The notes under the pieces were generated by a model. It was not told the DNA's origin. It was given only the letters and a program-made list of their open reading frames with translations, and did no database searches. 64,000 nt of DNA from Phocaeicola sp. Lineage in GTDB: Bacteria; Bacteroidota; Bacteroidia; Bacteroidales; Bacteroidaceae. This document shows, piece after piece, positions 7,951-16,264 of this stretch; position 1 is the first letter of the stretch, and every line of letters starts with the position of its first letter. The DNA lies in the NCBI GenBank assembly GCA_022764505.1, contig JALEQJ010000053.1:23353-87352 (forward strand), in the 5' to 3' direction. The translations under genes were made by a program, and so were the position numbers.

Positions 7951-8763
7951 ATGAAAAGAATGAATGACAGGAATTTCCAAGCAAGAAGTTTTTTTCTCCC
8001 ACTTTTATTGCTGTTCGTAGCAATGTCTACTTCTTGCCAAGCCCCCAAACGTATGGAAAAAGAAGCTCTCACTATAGGGGAGTTTGTAACTACAGAAAAA
8101 GTCTTCTCAGAATTACTCTTGGAAACAGAACTGGACGTAACACTTGTATATACACCTCAAAACCCTTTTGTACAAGTTACAGGACCTAAAAAAGTATTAG
8201 ACTATATCCGTGTAAAGAATGTAGCCGGTAAAATGAGCATACAAGATAAAAAAGATATACCTGAAAGAATAAGCAGAGTATCTTCTATCAAAATAGGTAT
8301 CCCACAACTGAAAAAAATAGAGAGCAATGGTACCGGAGATATCAAAGGCACAGATATTATAAAAGCTCCACATATGCTCTTAACAGCTTTAGGCACATCG
8401 GATATTAAATTGTCTATGGCAGGAGAAGATATTGAAATAGAGAATGGAGGTACTAGCGATTGTATCTTCAAATTGGAATATCCAAAAGTCAAAATTAACA
8501 ACAACGGTACAGGAGATATACGCATAGAAGGTACAGGAAAAGAACTTATAATCGGGAACTTTGGTACGGGAGACTTACATTTACAAAAGTTCCGTATGGA
8601 AAGCATAGAAGCACAGAATACTGGTACCGGCGATGTCTCTTGTTGGGCTATACAAAAATTATCTGTAGAGAATAGTGGTACCGGAGACTTCTTTTACTAT
8701 GGATCCCCCAAAGAAAAGAACATATCCAATTCCGGTACAGGCAATGTAAAACAACGTTATTAA
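7951..8763 (+). CDS. DUF2807 (head GIN domain) lipoprotein
   Basis: A 270-residue secreted lipoprotein: a hydrophobic segment at about 12-27 is followed by the lipobox-like MSTSC. The mature chain is made of short beta-strand turns that repeat GTGD or GTSD about every 20 residues (NGTGDIKG, LGTSDIKL, GGTSDCIF, NGTGDIRI, FGTGDLHL, TGTGDVSC, SGTGDFFY, SGTGNVKQ). This is the right-handed beta-helix pattern of the putative auto-transporter adhesin DUF2807 family. A surface or periplasmic location is likely; the ligand is unknown. Confidence 0.85.
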   Translation: MKRMNDRNFQARSFFLPLLLLFVAMSTSCQAPKRMEKEALTIGEFVTTEKVFSELLLETELDVTLVYTPQNPFVQVTGPKKVLDYIRVKNVAGKMSIQDKKDIPERISRVSSIKIGIPQLKKIESNGTGDIKGTDIIKAPHMLLTALGTSDIKLSMAGEDIEIENGGTSDCIFKLEYPKVKINNNGTGDIRIEGTGKELIIGNFGTGDLHLQKFRMESIEAQNTGTGDVSCWAIQKLSVENSGTGDFFYYGSPKEKNISNSGTGNVKQRY

Positions 8764-8783
8764 AAAACAAGTCGTTATATAGT

Positions 8784-8830
8784 AAAAAAAGCAGATAGGA
8801 CGCTCTATTTTCGTCCTATCTGCTTTTTTT
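8784..8830 (+). terminator. intrinsic terminator after the DUF2807 gene
   Basis: GCAGATAGGACG (8791-8802) pairs with CGTCCTATCTGC (8812-8823), followed by seven T. The A-run before the stem could make it work on both strands. Confidence 0.88.
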
Positions 8831-8898
8831 ATATAAGAGTAGAGCCTTCGGATCTAAGGCATAATCCTGCTGTACCTGATATGTATAACGCAGGTGCC

Positions 8899-8984
8899 GA
8901 TAGTAAGCCTTACTATCACGATAGCGGGCTGTCGCTATCACGGAAAGAAACCTTGTTATCACGATAAGATAACGTTGCTATCAC
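8899..8984. repeat. array of GATA/TATC palindromic units, ~22-bp period
   Basis: TATCAC recurs at 8914, 8936, 8957 and 8979, i.e. every 21-22 bp. The arms form palindromes: GATAGTAAG-C-CTTACTATC (8899-8917, perfect), GATAGCG..CGCTATC (8920-8939) and GTTATC..GATAAC (8955-8973). It lies 60-145 bases upstream of the presumed bioB promoter. Either an operator array or a short repeat element. Confidence 0.6.
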
Positions 8985-9043
8985 CTTTTTCCTCCCAATC
9001 ACAAAAGAAGTTCCTTACACGTGCTTTGCAGGAGAAATTGAGT

Positions 9044-9051
9044 TATCTTTG
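9044..9051 (+). promoter_or_regulatory. -7 promoter element of bioB
   Basis: TATCTTTG matches TAnnTTTG and lies 28 bases before the bioB start; a TTTG at 9025-9028 is closer than the usual 19-base spacing. Confidence 0.55.
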
Positions 9052-9079
9052 GTAGCTTTTTACGAAACGTAAGATATGT

Positions 9080-10072
9080 ATGGACTTAAAAGAAATCACT
9101 CAACGAATAAAAGATGGCGGAGATCTGACTCGTAAGGAGGCTTCCGAATTGCTCCACCTAACAGACCGAGAGTCGCTGTATGAAGCAGCCCATTGCATTA
9201 CCGCTCATTTTGCCCCTACGCTTTTTGATACTTGCTCCATTGTCAATGTGAAGAGCGGACACTGCCCCGAAGACTGCAAATGGTGTGCCCAAAGCGCACA
9301 CTATCATACCGATGCGGACGAATATAGTGCATTGGAAACACAAGAATGTGTGCAACAGGCAGCATTTAATCGCAAACAGGGTGTAGGACGCTTTTCGCTG
9401 GTAGCCAGTGGTCGCCGACCCACAGTAGCGGATATGAACCGATATCTGGATATTTATGCGAGTATACACCGTGAGGTACCGGATATCAAGTTGTGTGCAT
9501 CACTCGGATTGTGTACAGAAGAACAATTGCACCGCTTACGAGAAGCAGGCGTAACCACCTATCACTGCAATATGGAAAGCGCACCGGATTTTTTCGGCAC
9601 TCTCTGCACCACACATACGCAACGTCAGAAAGAGGAAACACTGGCGGCAGCACGCAAGGTGGGTATGCGCATCTGTTCAGGTGGCATCATTGGTATGGGC
9701 GAATCGGCAGAGCAACGCATTGATTTTGCATTTTATCTGCGGCATATCGGTTCATTATCCATTCCCATCAATATCCTGCAACCCATTCCCGGCACACCAC
9801 TACAAGACACACCACCATTGACAGAAGACGAATATCTGACAGCTGTAGCTCTATTTCGCCTGATCAATCCACGTGCGTTTTTGCGCTTTTCGGGCGGACG
9901 TGCTCAACTATCGGACGAAATCCAACGCAGAGCCATCTATATAGGTATAAATGCAGCCATCACAGGGGATCTGCTTACTACCATCGGTTGCACCACACCA
10001 CACGATATGACAATGATAACAGAGATGGGCAAAATCAATAGCAATGATACAGACTGGGAAATAAACTCATAG
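9080..10072 (+). CDS. bioB: biotin synthase (radical SAM)
   Basis: Inserts sulfur into dethiobiotin, the last step of biotin synthesis. The 330-residue length is standard. C62, C66 and C69 in [13 protein letters not shown] hold the radical-SAM 4Fe-4S cluster; further conserved parts are [34 protein letters not shown] and the arginine of FSGGRAQL, which match the [2Fe-2S] and substrate regions. No other bio gene is nearby. To the eye the gene is richer in G and C than its neighbours (many CGC, CTG, GCG codons), which may mean a different history. Confidence 0.95.
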   Translation: MDLKEITQRIKDGGDLTRKEASELLHLTDRESLYEAAHCITAHFAPTLFDTCSIVNVKSGHCPEDCKWCAQSAHYHTDADEYSALETQECVQQAAFNRKQGVGRFSLVASGRRPTVADMNRYLDIYASIHREVPDIKLCASLGLCTEEQLHRLREAGVTTYHCNMESAPDFFGTLCTTHTQRQKEETLAAARKVGMRICSGGIIGMGESAEQRIDFAFYLRHIGSLSIPINILQPIPGTPLQDTPPLTEDEYLTAVALFRLINPRAFLRFSGGRAQLSDEIQRRAIYIGINAAITGDLLTTIGCTTPHDMTMITEMGKINSNDTDWEINS

Positions 10073-10084
10073 CCTGATTAAAAA

Positions 10085-10258
10085 CATTGTGCTAAGGGTA
10101 TCTTGGAGACTTATTACCTATTCAAGAGAGGGTAATATGAATATCTCTATTCCGTACTATAGTTTACATAAACCGCAATGGAAGTTTATAAAAACTATAG
10201 TGGAGGTTTACATAAACTCAAGTATGAAACAGAGATTCCCAATGATAGGATAAAAAAG
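10085..10258. repeat. dispersed repeat element, copy A (full-length)
   Basis: An intergenic element between the convergent bioB and tpx genes. Its core is three units on the palindrome GTTTAYATAAAC at 10162, 10184 and 10206 (22-bp period). Inverted arms flank it: GAATATCTCTATT on the left and AACAGAGATTCC on the right. From ATTGTGCTAAG (10085) to GATAGGATAAAA (10245-10256) the whole can be aligned with 40981-41128 in inverted orientation. Its right end touches the tpx terminator T-tract. Confidence 0.75.
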
Positions 10259-10296
10259 AACGAGGCTGTAGCAAAAATGACTCTTGCTACAGCCTC
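10250..10296 (-). terminator. intrinsic terminator after tpx
   Basis: GAGGCTGTAGCA (10262-10273) pairs perfectly with TGCTACAGCCTC (10285-10296); on the minus strand it is followed by GTTCTTTTTT. Confidence 0.9.
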
Positions 10297-10318
10297 CTAT
10301 CTTTTTCTACTACGCTAC

Positions 10319-10822
10319 TTACTTAATAGCAGCCAAAGCTGCTTCGTAGTTTGGTTCATTTACGATGTCTTCTACCATTTCTGTATAGATAACCTTTCCT
10401 TCCGGATTCAAGACTACTACAGAACGTGCCAAGAGACCTGCCAAAGGACCATCTGTCATCAGCACACCATAGTTTTCTGCAAAGTGAGATGTATAACGGA
10501 AGTCTGACAAAGAAACTACATTTTCTATACCTTCTGTAGTACAGAAACGACCTTGTGCGAAAGGAAGGTCTTTGGAAATAGCCAAGACTACTGTGTTGGG
10601 AAGACCTGCAGCCAGCTGATTGAACTTACGCACAGAAGTAGCACAAACACCGGTGTCCATACTGGGGAAGATGTTCAATACTGCAAACTTACCCTTTATG
10701 TCTGCCAATGTACAAGTGCTTAAATCTCCTTTTACTAATGCGAAGTCCGGTGCAACCTGTCCTATTTTTACAAATTCTCCTGCTAATGTTACAGGCGAAC
10801 CTTTGAATGCTGTTTTTGCCAT
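10319..10822 (-). CDS. tpx: thiol peroxidase (atypical 2-Cys peroxiredoxin)
   Basis: Reduces hydrogen peroxide and alkyl hydroperoxides using thioredoxin. At 167 residues it is full length. The peroxidatic cysteine is C60 in [14 protein letters not shown] and the resolving cysteine is C94 in GRFCTTEG, the spacing typical of Tpx. It is a single gene with its own promoter element (TATATTTG at 10884-10877 on the minus strand) and terminator. Confidence 0.95.
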   Translation of the reverse strand: MAKTAFKGSPVTLAGEFVKIGQVAPDFALVKGDLSTCTLADIKGKFAVLNIFPSMDTGVCATSVRKFNQLAAGLPNTVVLAISKDLPFAQGRFCTTEGIENVVSLSDFRYTSHFAENYGVLMTDGPLAGLLARSVVVLNPEGKVIYTEMVEDIVNEPNYEAALAAIK

Positions 10823-10876
10823 ATATTTTTATTGTTATGTGAATACTAAGAAGCAGATATACGCTTCATTCTTATA

Positions 10877-10884
10877 CAAATATA
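10877..10884 (-). promoter_or_regulatory. -7 promoter element of tpx
   Basis: TATATTTG on the minus strand, 55 bases upstream of the tpx ATG. Confidence 0.55.
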
Positions 10885-10969
10885 ACCAATAAAGACGTAC
10901 CATAGACATAAAACCCTCATTATTTTACTTTTCTAACATTCTATGGTTCTTCTACGCCTCTTTTTTAGT

Positions 10970-10977
10970 TTACTTTG
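10970..10977 (+). promoter_or_regulatory. -7 promoter element of the DUF368 gene
   Basis: TTACTTTG (7 of 8 to TAnnTTTG). It overlaps an in-frame TTG at 10975, which argues that translation starts at the ATG at 11002. Confidence 0.5.
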
Positions 10978-11001
10978 CAAGCTCAATCAAGACTTATAAA
11001 T

Positions 11002-11910
11002 ATGGCACGTAGCATAAAAGATTATTTCGTATTGGTAGCAAAAGGTATGGGTATGGGCGCAGCAGATGTTGTACCCGGAGTCTCGGGAGGTACCATTGCT
11101 TTCATTGTAGGTATTTATGACGAATTATTAAATACCATCAAAAGTATCAATATCAAAAATTTAAGATTATTACTAAAAGGTGATTTGAAAGCCTTTTTTA
11201 CAGCCACCAATGCGTATTTTCTGATTGCTATTTTAGCAGGTATCGCCATCAGTATTTTGTCCTTGGCAAAACTCATCACCTACCTGTTAGATGCACACCC
11301 TGTATTGGTTTGGTCATTTTTCTTTGGGCTTGTCTTGGCTTCCGCTTGGTTTGTGTCTAAGGAAATCACTCGCTGGAACTTCAGCAATATCATTTTATTC
11401 ATTGCAGGTACTATTCTGGCATTCTATATTACTATGGCTACCCCTGCAGAAACCTCTTCTCACCCACTCTTTATATTTGTTTGCGGTGCTGTAGCTATTT
11501 GTGCTATGATTTTACCCGGTATTTCCGGTAGTTTTATTCTGGTGCTGATGGGAAAGTACTATTATATTATGGAGGCTATTAAAAATATAGACATCACTAC
11601 TATTCTGATATTTGGTGCAGGTGCATTTGTAGGAATTACGAGTTTTTCTCGTATCCTATCTTATGCCCTCTCTCATATCCGTAATGCTACCCTAGCTATA
11701 CTTTCCGGCTTTATGCTCGGATCACTCAATAAGGTTTGGCCTTGGAAAGCACAAGAAACTATCCTCTCAGAAGGACATAAAATACGTATAGAAACCAATA
11801 TACTACCGGAAGGAGATTGGTATGTAGCCCTTCTGCTTATGTGTACAGGATTTATTCTTGTTTATTTTATAGAAAAATTTGGGAATCAACATTCACAAAA
11901 AAACGCTTAA
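11002..11910 (+). CDS. DUF368 polytopic membrane protein
   Basis: A 302-residue inner-membrane protein with about eight hydrophobic segments. The N-terminal GMGMGAADVVPGVSGGTIAFIVGIYDELL and the internal repeat-like CAMILPGISGSFILVLMGKYYYIMEA are the two PG(V/I)SG motifs of DUF368, a family related to polyprenyl-phosphate translocases (DUF368/DedA-type undecaprenyl-phosphate flippases). I chose ATG 11002, because the in-frame TTG at 10975 overlaps the probable promoter. The kinase gene starts four bases after its stop. Confidence 0.88.
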   Translation: MARSIKDYFVLVAKGMGMGAADVVPGVSGGTIAFIVGIYDELLNTIKSINIKNLRLLLKGDLKAFFTATNAYFLIAILAGIAISILSLAKLITYLLDAHPVLVWSFFFGLVLASAWFVSKEITRWNFSNIILFIAGTILAFYITMATPAETSSHPLFIFVCGAVAICAMILPGISGSFILVLMGKYYYIMEAIKNIDITTILIFGAGAFVGITSFSRILSYALSHIRNATLAILSGFMLGSLNKVWPWKAQETILSEGHKIRIETNILPEGDWYVALLLMCTGFILVYFIEKFGNQHSQKNA

Positions 11911-11914
11911 CTCT

Positions 11915-12793
11915 ATGCATATAGGCAGTAACAATAAGAAAATAGTAGCCGTACACGATTTGTCGGGTGTGGGACGTGTATCTCTTATGGTAGCTATTCC
12001 CATTCTTTCTACTATGGGCTTCCAAGTTTGCCCTCTTCCTACTGCAATCCTATCCGGGCATACGCAATTTCCCACCTTCTCTTTTTTGGATTTGACAGAC
12101 GAGATGGAACGTATCATTGTACAGTGGAAAAAACTCGGTATGAAGTTTGATGCCTTTTATACAGGGTACTTAGGGTCTCCACGGCAAGCTGCTATTGTTT
12201 CGGAATTTATAGCAGATTTCTCCACAGAAGAAACCCCGGTCATAGTAGATCCTGTATTGGGAGATAATGGGAAACTATATACCTCCATCACAGAAGAAAT
12301 GGTCGTAGCTATGAGACAACTCATCGCCCATGCAGACCTTATCACTCCCAATATGACAGAGTTATTTTTCTTATTGGGAAAACCTTACGAAGAAATAATC
12401 TCCGAAGATAAACTCAAAGCTTACCTCAAAGAATTATCGGAAACAGGTCCTTCTATCGTTATCGTTACCAGTGTCCCCATAGCAAACGATCCCACCAAGA
12501 CTTCTGTCTATGCTTACGATAAGGACAGTCATAGATACTGGAGAATCACTTGCCCGTATCTGCCTGCGCACTATCCCGGTACAGGAGATACTTTCACAAG
12601 TGTAATTACAGGGGCTATCCTGCAAGGAGACAGCCTACCTATGGCAATGGAAAGAGCTACGCAATTTATCTTGCAAGCCATCAGAGCTACCTTCGGGTAT
12701 GATACCTCTATGCAAGAAGGCATTATGTTGGAAAAAGTACTGCACAACTTAGAACTTCCCTTACAAGTAAGTACCTACGAAAAGATAGACTGA
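11915..12793 (+). CDS. pdxY: pyridoxal/pyridoxamine kinase (PfkB family)
   Basis: Phosphorylates pyridoxal-type vitamers to PLP in B6 salvage. The 292 residues show the ribokinase-like fold: HDLSGVGRVSLMVAIPIL near the N-terminus, AILSGHTQFP, DPVLGDNGKLY, LITPNMTELFFLLG and the catalytic PGTGDTFTSV near 227 (anion hole and base aspartate). ATG 11915 was chosen over an in-frame TTG at 11879 because that lies inside the previous gene. PdxY versus PdxK is not decided by these motifs, so the symbol is provisional. Confidence 0.85.
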   Translation: MHIGSNNKKIVAVHDLSGVGRVSLMVAIPILSTMGFQVCPLPTAILSGHTQFPTFSFLDLTDEMERIIVQWKKLGMKFDAFYTGYLGSPRQAAIVSEFIADFSTEETPVIVDPVLGDNGKLYTSITEEMVVAMRQLIAHADLITPNMTELFFLLGKPYEEIISEDKLKAYLKELSETGPSIVIVTSVPIANDPTKTSVYAYDKDSHRYWRITCPYLPAHYPGTGDTFTSVITGAILQGDSLPMAMERATQFILQAIRATFGYDTSMQEGIMLEKVLHNLELPLQVSTYEKID

Positions 12794-12979
12794 TAAGCTT
12801 CCGGAGAAATAAAGGCGGATATTATCTTACCCGATATGAAAGCTTAACAACAAATTTCTGCACGAAAGTAAGTTTAAGCTGTAAGCTTTTATATGACTCA
12901 TTGAAGGCTAAACTACAGGTAAGTTTCACGAAGAAACGAAAAAAAGAACTCGTTTATTTGCCCATTATAAAAAAAGCAG

Positions 12980-12987
12980 TACTTTTG
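12980..12987 (+). promoter_or_regulatory. -7 promoter element of tRNA-Cys/Lys
   Basis: TACTTTTG fits TAnnTTTG, 28 bases before tRNA-Cys. The rest of the 12794-13015 gap shows nothing that I can assign. Confidence 0.6.
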
Positions 12988-13015
12988 TACCGCATTCAGA
13001 AAACGAGATGCTCTT

Positions 13016-13087
13016 GGTTCCTTGGATGAGTGGCTTAGTCAGCGGTCTGCAAAACCGTGTACGGCGGTTCGAATCCGCCAGGAACCT
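13016..13087 (+). tRNA. tRNA-Cys (GCA)
   Basis: Acceptor GGTTCCT pairs with AGGAACC, discriminator T, anticodon GCA in the loop CTGCAAA, T-loop TTCGAAT. The T discriminator is typical for tRNA-Cys. CCA is not encoded. Confidence 0.95.
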
Positions 13088-13095
13088 CAAGAAAG

Positions 13096-13168
13096 GCACT
13101 CTTAGCTCAGTTGGTAGAGCAACTGACTCTTAATCAGTGGGTCCAGGGTTCGAATCCCTGAGGGTGTA
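13096..13168 (+). tRNA. tRNA-Lys (CTT)
   Basis: Acceptor GCACTCT with AGGGTGT (G1-U72 and T5-G68 wobbles), D-arm AGCTCAGTTGGTAGAGC, anticodon stem ACTGA/TCAGT with loop CTCTTAA giving anticodon CTT, T-arm CAGGGTTCGAATCCCTG, discriminator A. It follows tRNA-Cys after 8 bases, so the two are one transcript. Confidence 0.93.
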
Positions 13169-13173
13169 CTTAG

Positions 13174-13203
13174 AAAGACTTCCTTTTAGGGAGTCTTTTT
13201 TTG
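13174..13203 (+). terminator. intrinsic terminator of the tRNA-Cys/Lys unit
   Basis: AAAGACTTCC-TTTT-AGGGAGTCTTT followed by a run of T. Confidence 0.85.
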
Positions 13204-13263
13204 TATCCATAAATGAGCTACGCATATTTCTTTTGAAGGTATTGCATAACCGTCTCTTTCTAA

Positions 13264-13307
13264 GGAAATAAAAAAGTAAGGACTCGGTAACATACCGAAC
13301 CCTTACT
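13264..13307 (-). terminator. intrinsic terminator after asd
   Basis: AGTAAGG (13275-13281) with CCTTACT (13301-13307) and an inner CGGTA/TACCG stem; the minus strand continues with TTTTTATTTCC. Confidence 0.8.
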
Positions 13308-13338
13308 CAAAACTATCCTATCATTTATTTTCAATGAT

Positions 13339-14346
13339 TTATTTGCGCCATTCTTTTATTAAGAACTCTGCTATTTGTACCGCATTGAGGGCAGCTCCCT
13401 TTTTGATTTGGTCGCTTACTGTCCAAAAGCTCAACCCACAATCGTCTGTCAAGTCCTTACGAATACGACCTACATATACAGGATCTTTTCCTGCCAAGAA
13501 TAAAGGCATTGGGTAATCTTTTTTCTCGGGATTATCTTGCAGCACAACTCCTTCTGCGCAACTGAAAGCCTCTCTCGCCTCTTCTACAGAAATAGGTCTT
13601 TCCGTCTCTACCCAAATACTTTCTGAGTGTGAACGCAAGGCTGGTACACGTACACAAGTAGCACTAACCTTGATATCCGAGTGCATAATCTTTCTTGTTT
13701 CGTGATACATCTTCATTTCTTCCTTAGTATAGCCATTCTCAGTGAAAACATCTATCTGAGGAATTACGTTGTATGCCAACTGATAAGCGAACTTCTCTAC
13801 TCGTACAGGCTCATTGTTTACAATCTGTCTGTACTGATCGTGCAATTCCTGCATAGCAGCAGCTCCGGCTCCACTTGCAGCCTGATAAGTAGATACATGC
13901 ACACGCTTAATATGAGACAAATTTTCTATCGCTTTGAGTGCTACTACCATCTGTATCGTAGTACAATTAGGATTCGCAATAATATTGCGTGGAGTACAGA
14001 GTGCATCTGCAGCATTTACTTCGGGTACTACGAGTGGTACATCTTCGTCCATACGGAAAGCACTGGAGTTATCTATCATAATAGCACCATGCTTGGTAAT
14101 AGTCTTGGCAAACTCTTTAGAAGTACCCGCACCGGCAGAGGTAAAAGCAATGTCTATTCCTTCAAAGTCATCATTGTGTTGTAAGAGTTTAACCTCTATT
14201 TCTTTTCCTCCAAAGGAGTATCTTGTACCGGCACTTCGTTCTGACCCGAACAAACGTAATTCATCTATTGGGAAATTTCTTTCTGCCAAGACCTTTAAGA
14301 ATTCTTGACCTACTGCGCCACTTGCGCCTACTATCGCTATTTTCAT
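13339..14346 (-). CDS. asd: aspartate-semialdehyde dehydrogenase
   Basis: Reduces aspartyl phosphate to the semialdehyde, the branch point to lysine/diaminopimelate, threonine and methionine. The 336 residues start with the NADP loop [15 protein letters not shown]; the catalytic cysteine is C128 in ANPNCTT, and a [10 protein letters not shown] region and the substrate histidine in [11 protein letters not shown] follow. The open frame continues 53 codons further upstream to 14505 but runs through the promoter and into the cob terminator, so ATG 14346 is taken. Confidence 0.94.
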   Translation of the reverse strand: MKIAIVGASGAVGQEFLKVLAERNFPIDELRLFGSERSAGTRYSFGGKEIEVKLLQHNDDFEGIDIAFTSAGAGTSKEFAKTITKHGAIMIDNSSAFRMDEDVPLVVPEVNAADALCTPRNIIANPNCTTIQMVVALKAIENLSHIKRVHVSTYQAASGAGAAAMQELHDQYRQIVNNEPVRVEKFAYQLAYNVIPQIDVFTENGYTKEEMKMYHETRKIMHSDIKVSATCVRVPALRSHSESIWVETERPISVEEAREAFSCAEGVVLQDNPEKKDYPMPLFLAGKDPVYVGRIRKDLTDDCGLSFWTVSDQIKKGAALNAVQIAEFLIKEWRK

Positions 14347-14376
14347 TCTTTCGTTTTGAGTTGTATAAATAATAGA

Positions 14377-14384
14377 CAAAAGTA
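14377..14384 (-). promoter_or_regulatory. -7 promoter element of asd
   Basis: TACTTTTG on the minus strand, 31 bases before the asd ATG and just past the cob operon terminator. It fixes the asd start at 14346. Confidence 0.65.
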
Positions 14385-14400
14385 AAGATACTGCTACACT

Positions 14401-14444
14401 AAAAAAAATTAGTGTCGCACAAATTTGAAATAGTGCGACACTAA
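14401..14444 (-). terminator. strong terminator of the cobalamin operon
   Basis: TTAGTGTCGCAC (14409-14420) pairs perfectly with GTGCGACACTAA (14433-14444), a 12-bp stem with a 12-base loop. On the minus strand it is followed by eight T. It closes the operon 27 bases after its last stop codon. Confidence 0.92.
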
Positions 14445-14470
14445 ATACTTTTATAGTAGAATAAGCCCTA

Positions 14471-16264
14471 TTATGCCAATAGGTTAAATACTTCTCCGTC
14501 CTCACTTATCAGTAGCAGTGTTAAGTCTCCGGAAAAAGTCGTCATACAATGTTTGTAACAATGCTTCATCAAGTGAGTTAAAAATAGCTTTCGGTCTGTA
14601 TCTCCAAATTTTGTCCAGAATTCTCGTGCCAAAACCATACCTTCTATCTGCGCAATGGCTCCTTCTGTACAATCTGCCTCTATGGCTACATTCTTCAGAA
14701 ATTCCTTGTCCAAAATTGCTTTCTTGCTATGTGTATCAAGATGACCGGCAGCCAGTTTTACTGCCTTCCCCAGCATAATACCCAAAATTACTTTATCTAC
14801 TCCTTTCTTCTCTGCAGCAGACAAGGTACTACCTATGAAATTACCATAATGAATAAAAGCTTGCGAGGGTAAATCCGGATATAATTCCTTGACAGAACGC
14901 TCACTCTTGGCACCAGAATTGAAAACCAATCTTTCTGCACCTAATGCTATAGCCACCTCTATTTCTCTTTCTATAGATTCCGTCCATGCTTCCAATGAGA
15001 AGGGACGCACGATACCCAAAGTCCCCAGGATAGAAATACCATCTTTGATACCCAATTTCGGATTAAATGTTTTGACAGCTATTTCTTCTCCACGAGGGAC
15101 GGAGATAGTTACATTCAGTCCGCCACTATACAAAGCACGAAGTTCATTTTGAATCATCTGTCTGGGAACTTTATTGATAGCAGGTTCACCTATAGACAGT
15201 CCTATACCGGGAAGCGTTACCTTCCCTACTCCTTTGCCCTGCAAAAAATGAATACCGGGCTCTACACAAAAGGAGACTGTAGCCATAATGGTTTCTCCGT
15301 GCGTTACATCCGGGTCATCTCCTGCATCTTTTGTAACACAGGCTACAGCATAGCAGGGGTGTTTTTCTACCCTGTCCACTTGCATAGTCATACACTCTCC
15401 ATTGGGAAGAAAAAAGGGCATTTCACGTACTGTACCTCTCCCTAACAATGCCCATAACGCAGATTTGGCAGCTACTGTAGCGCAAGAACCTGTAGTAAAA
15501 CCTATACGCAAAGGATAGAAATCCGGAACAAACCGCTCTACAGCTCTTCGCAAGCCAAACTCTCCTGTTACTACAAAAAAGATAGAAGGCAGAGCCGGTC
15601 TTTTTACCACAAACAATGGGATACCCAGTTTAAGACAAGCCTCTTGCTTCTCATCAAATCCACCGCTATCCCCACTTTCTTTGGTTATCACTGCATCTGC
15701 CCCATACTGTCTTATGAGGGTTTCTGTAGCATCTGCAGAAGAATAAGTGAGGAGTTTTTCTGTAGGAAAACCATACTTCTCTGCCAAGGCAAAAGAACTA
15801 TCACGATCCAAAATCCTGAAAAAGCTCTCATACTGTTTCCAAAATCCAGCCAATTTGCCTATAGTTTGTACACCTGTAAGTGCCAATAATCTACGCACGC
15901 CATACGTCTCCATACGCTCTATGGCATCTTGGTAGTCCTCGCATAGAATGCAAGAAGAATTGAACGTGGGGTATTTTCTTTCTAAACGTATCACAGGTAT
16001 GGCACACGCAGAAGCCGCTTTCTCTACATTATGGTGTAAATTGATAGCAAAAGGGTGTGCTGCATCTACCAATAGGCGGATTTCTTGAGAACGAACAAAA
16101 TCTATGAGTTCGTCCGCTTCCAATCCTCCCGTCAGTCTTATCCCATTCTTGCTCTCTATCTCTTGCTCTTCACCGCGAGTAGAATAATAAAAAGGCTTAC
16201 CGGCTTGGTCTAAGGTTCTAGTAGCGATACGCCCCTCTGTCGTTCCTCCTAATACAAGAATCAT
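14471..16264 (-). CDS. cbiJD: CbiJ-CbiD fusion: precorrin-6A reductase / cobalt-precorrin-5B C1-methyltransferase
   Basis: A bifunctional 597-residue enzyme of corrin ring synthesis. Residues 1-240 are CbiJ/CobK ([10 protein letters not shown] nucleotide loop, [32 protein letters not shown]). From about 252 the chain is CbiD ([64 protein letters not shown]). CbiD is the marker of the early-cobalt (anaerobic) route. The start overlaps the stop of the previous gene by four bases. It is the last gene of the operon. The two steps it catalyses are not consecutive, but they surround CbiF/CbiG chemistry encoded next door. Confidence 0.93.
   Translation of the reverse strand: MILVLGGTTEGRIATRTLDQAGKPFYYSTRGEEQEIESKNGIRLTGGLEADELIDFVRSQEIRLLVDAAHPFAINLHHNVEKAASACAIPVIRLERKYPTFNSSCILCEDYQDAIERMETYGVRRLLALTGVQTIGKLAGFWKQYESFFRILDRDSSFALAEKYGFPTEKLLTYSSADATETLIRQYGADAVITKESGDSGGFDEKQEACLKLGIPLFVVKRPALPSIFFVVTGEFGLRRAVERFVPDFYPLRIGFTTGSCATVAAKSALWALLGRGTVREMPFFLPNGECMTMQVDRVEKHPCYAVACVTKDAGDDPDVTHGETIMATVSFCVEPGIHFLQGKGVGKVTLPGIGLSIGEPAINKVPRQMIQNELRALYSGGLNVTISVPRGEEIAVKTFNPKLGIKDGISILGTLGIVRPFSLEAWTESIEREIEVAIALGAERLVFNSGAKSERSVKELYPDLPSQAFIHYGNFIGSTLSAAEKKGVDKVILGIMLGKAVKLAAGHLDTHSKKAILDKEFLKNVAIEADCTEGAIAQIEGMVLAREFWTKFGDTDRKLFLTHLMKHCYKHCMTTFSGDLTLLLISEDGEVFNLLA

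Noticed and set aside
8899-8984. CRISPR array
   Set aside because: The repeats are only 6-8 bp with 14-16 bp between them, and no cas genes are near. The same applies to the other 22-bp arrays.
10178-10507. Open frame across the repeat element and the end of tpx
   Set aside because: It covers the repeat and the tpx terminator, then runs antisense to tpx; no recognisable protein.
12840-12930. Another copy of the GTTTAYATAAAC family
   Set aside because: There are scattered GTAAGTTTAAGC-like words but no palindromic 12-mer and no constant spacing.
14347-14505. Hydrophobic N-terminal extension of Asd suggesting a membrane anchor
   Set aside because: The hydrophobic residues come from reading through the asd promoter and the cob terminator; Asd is cytosolic and starts at [10 protein letters not shown].
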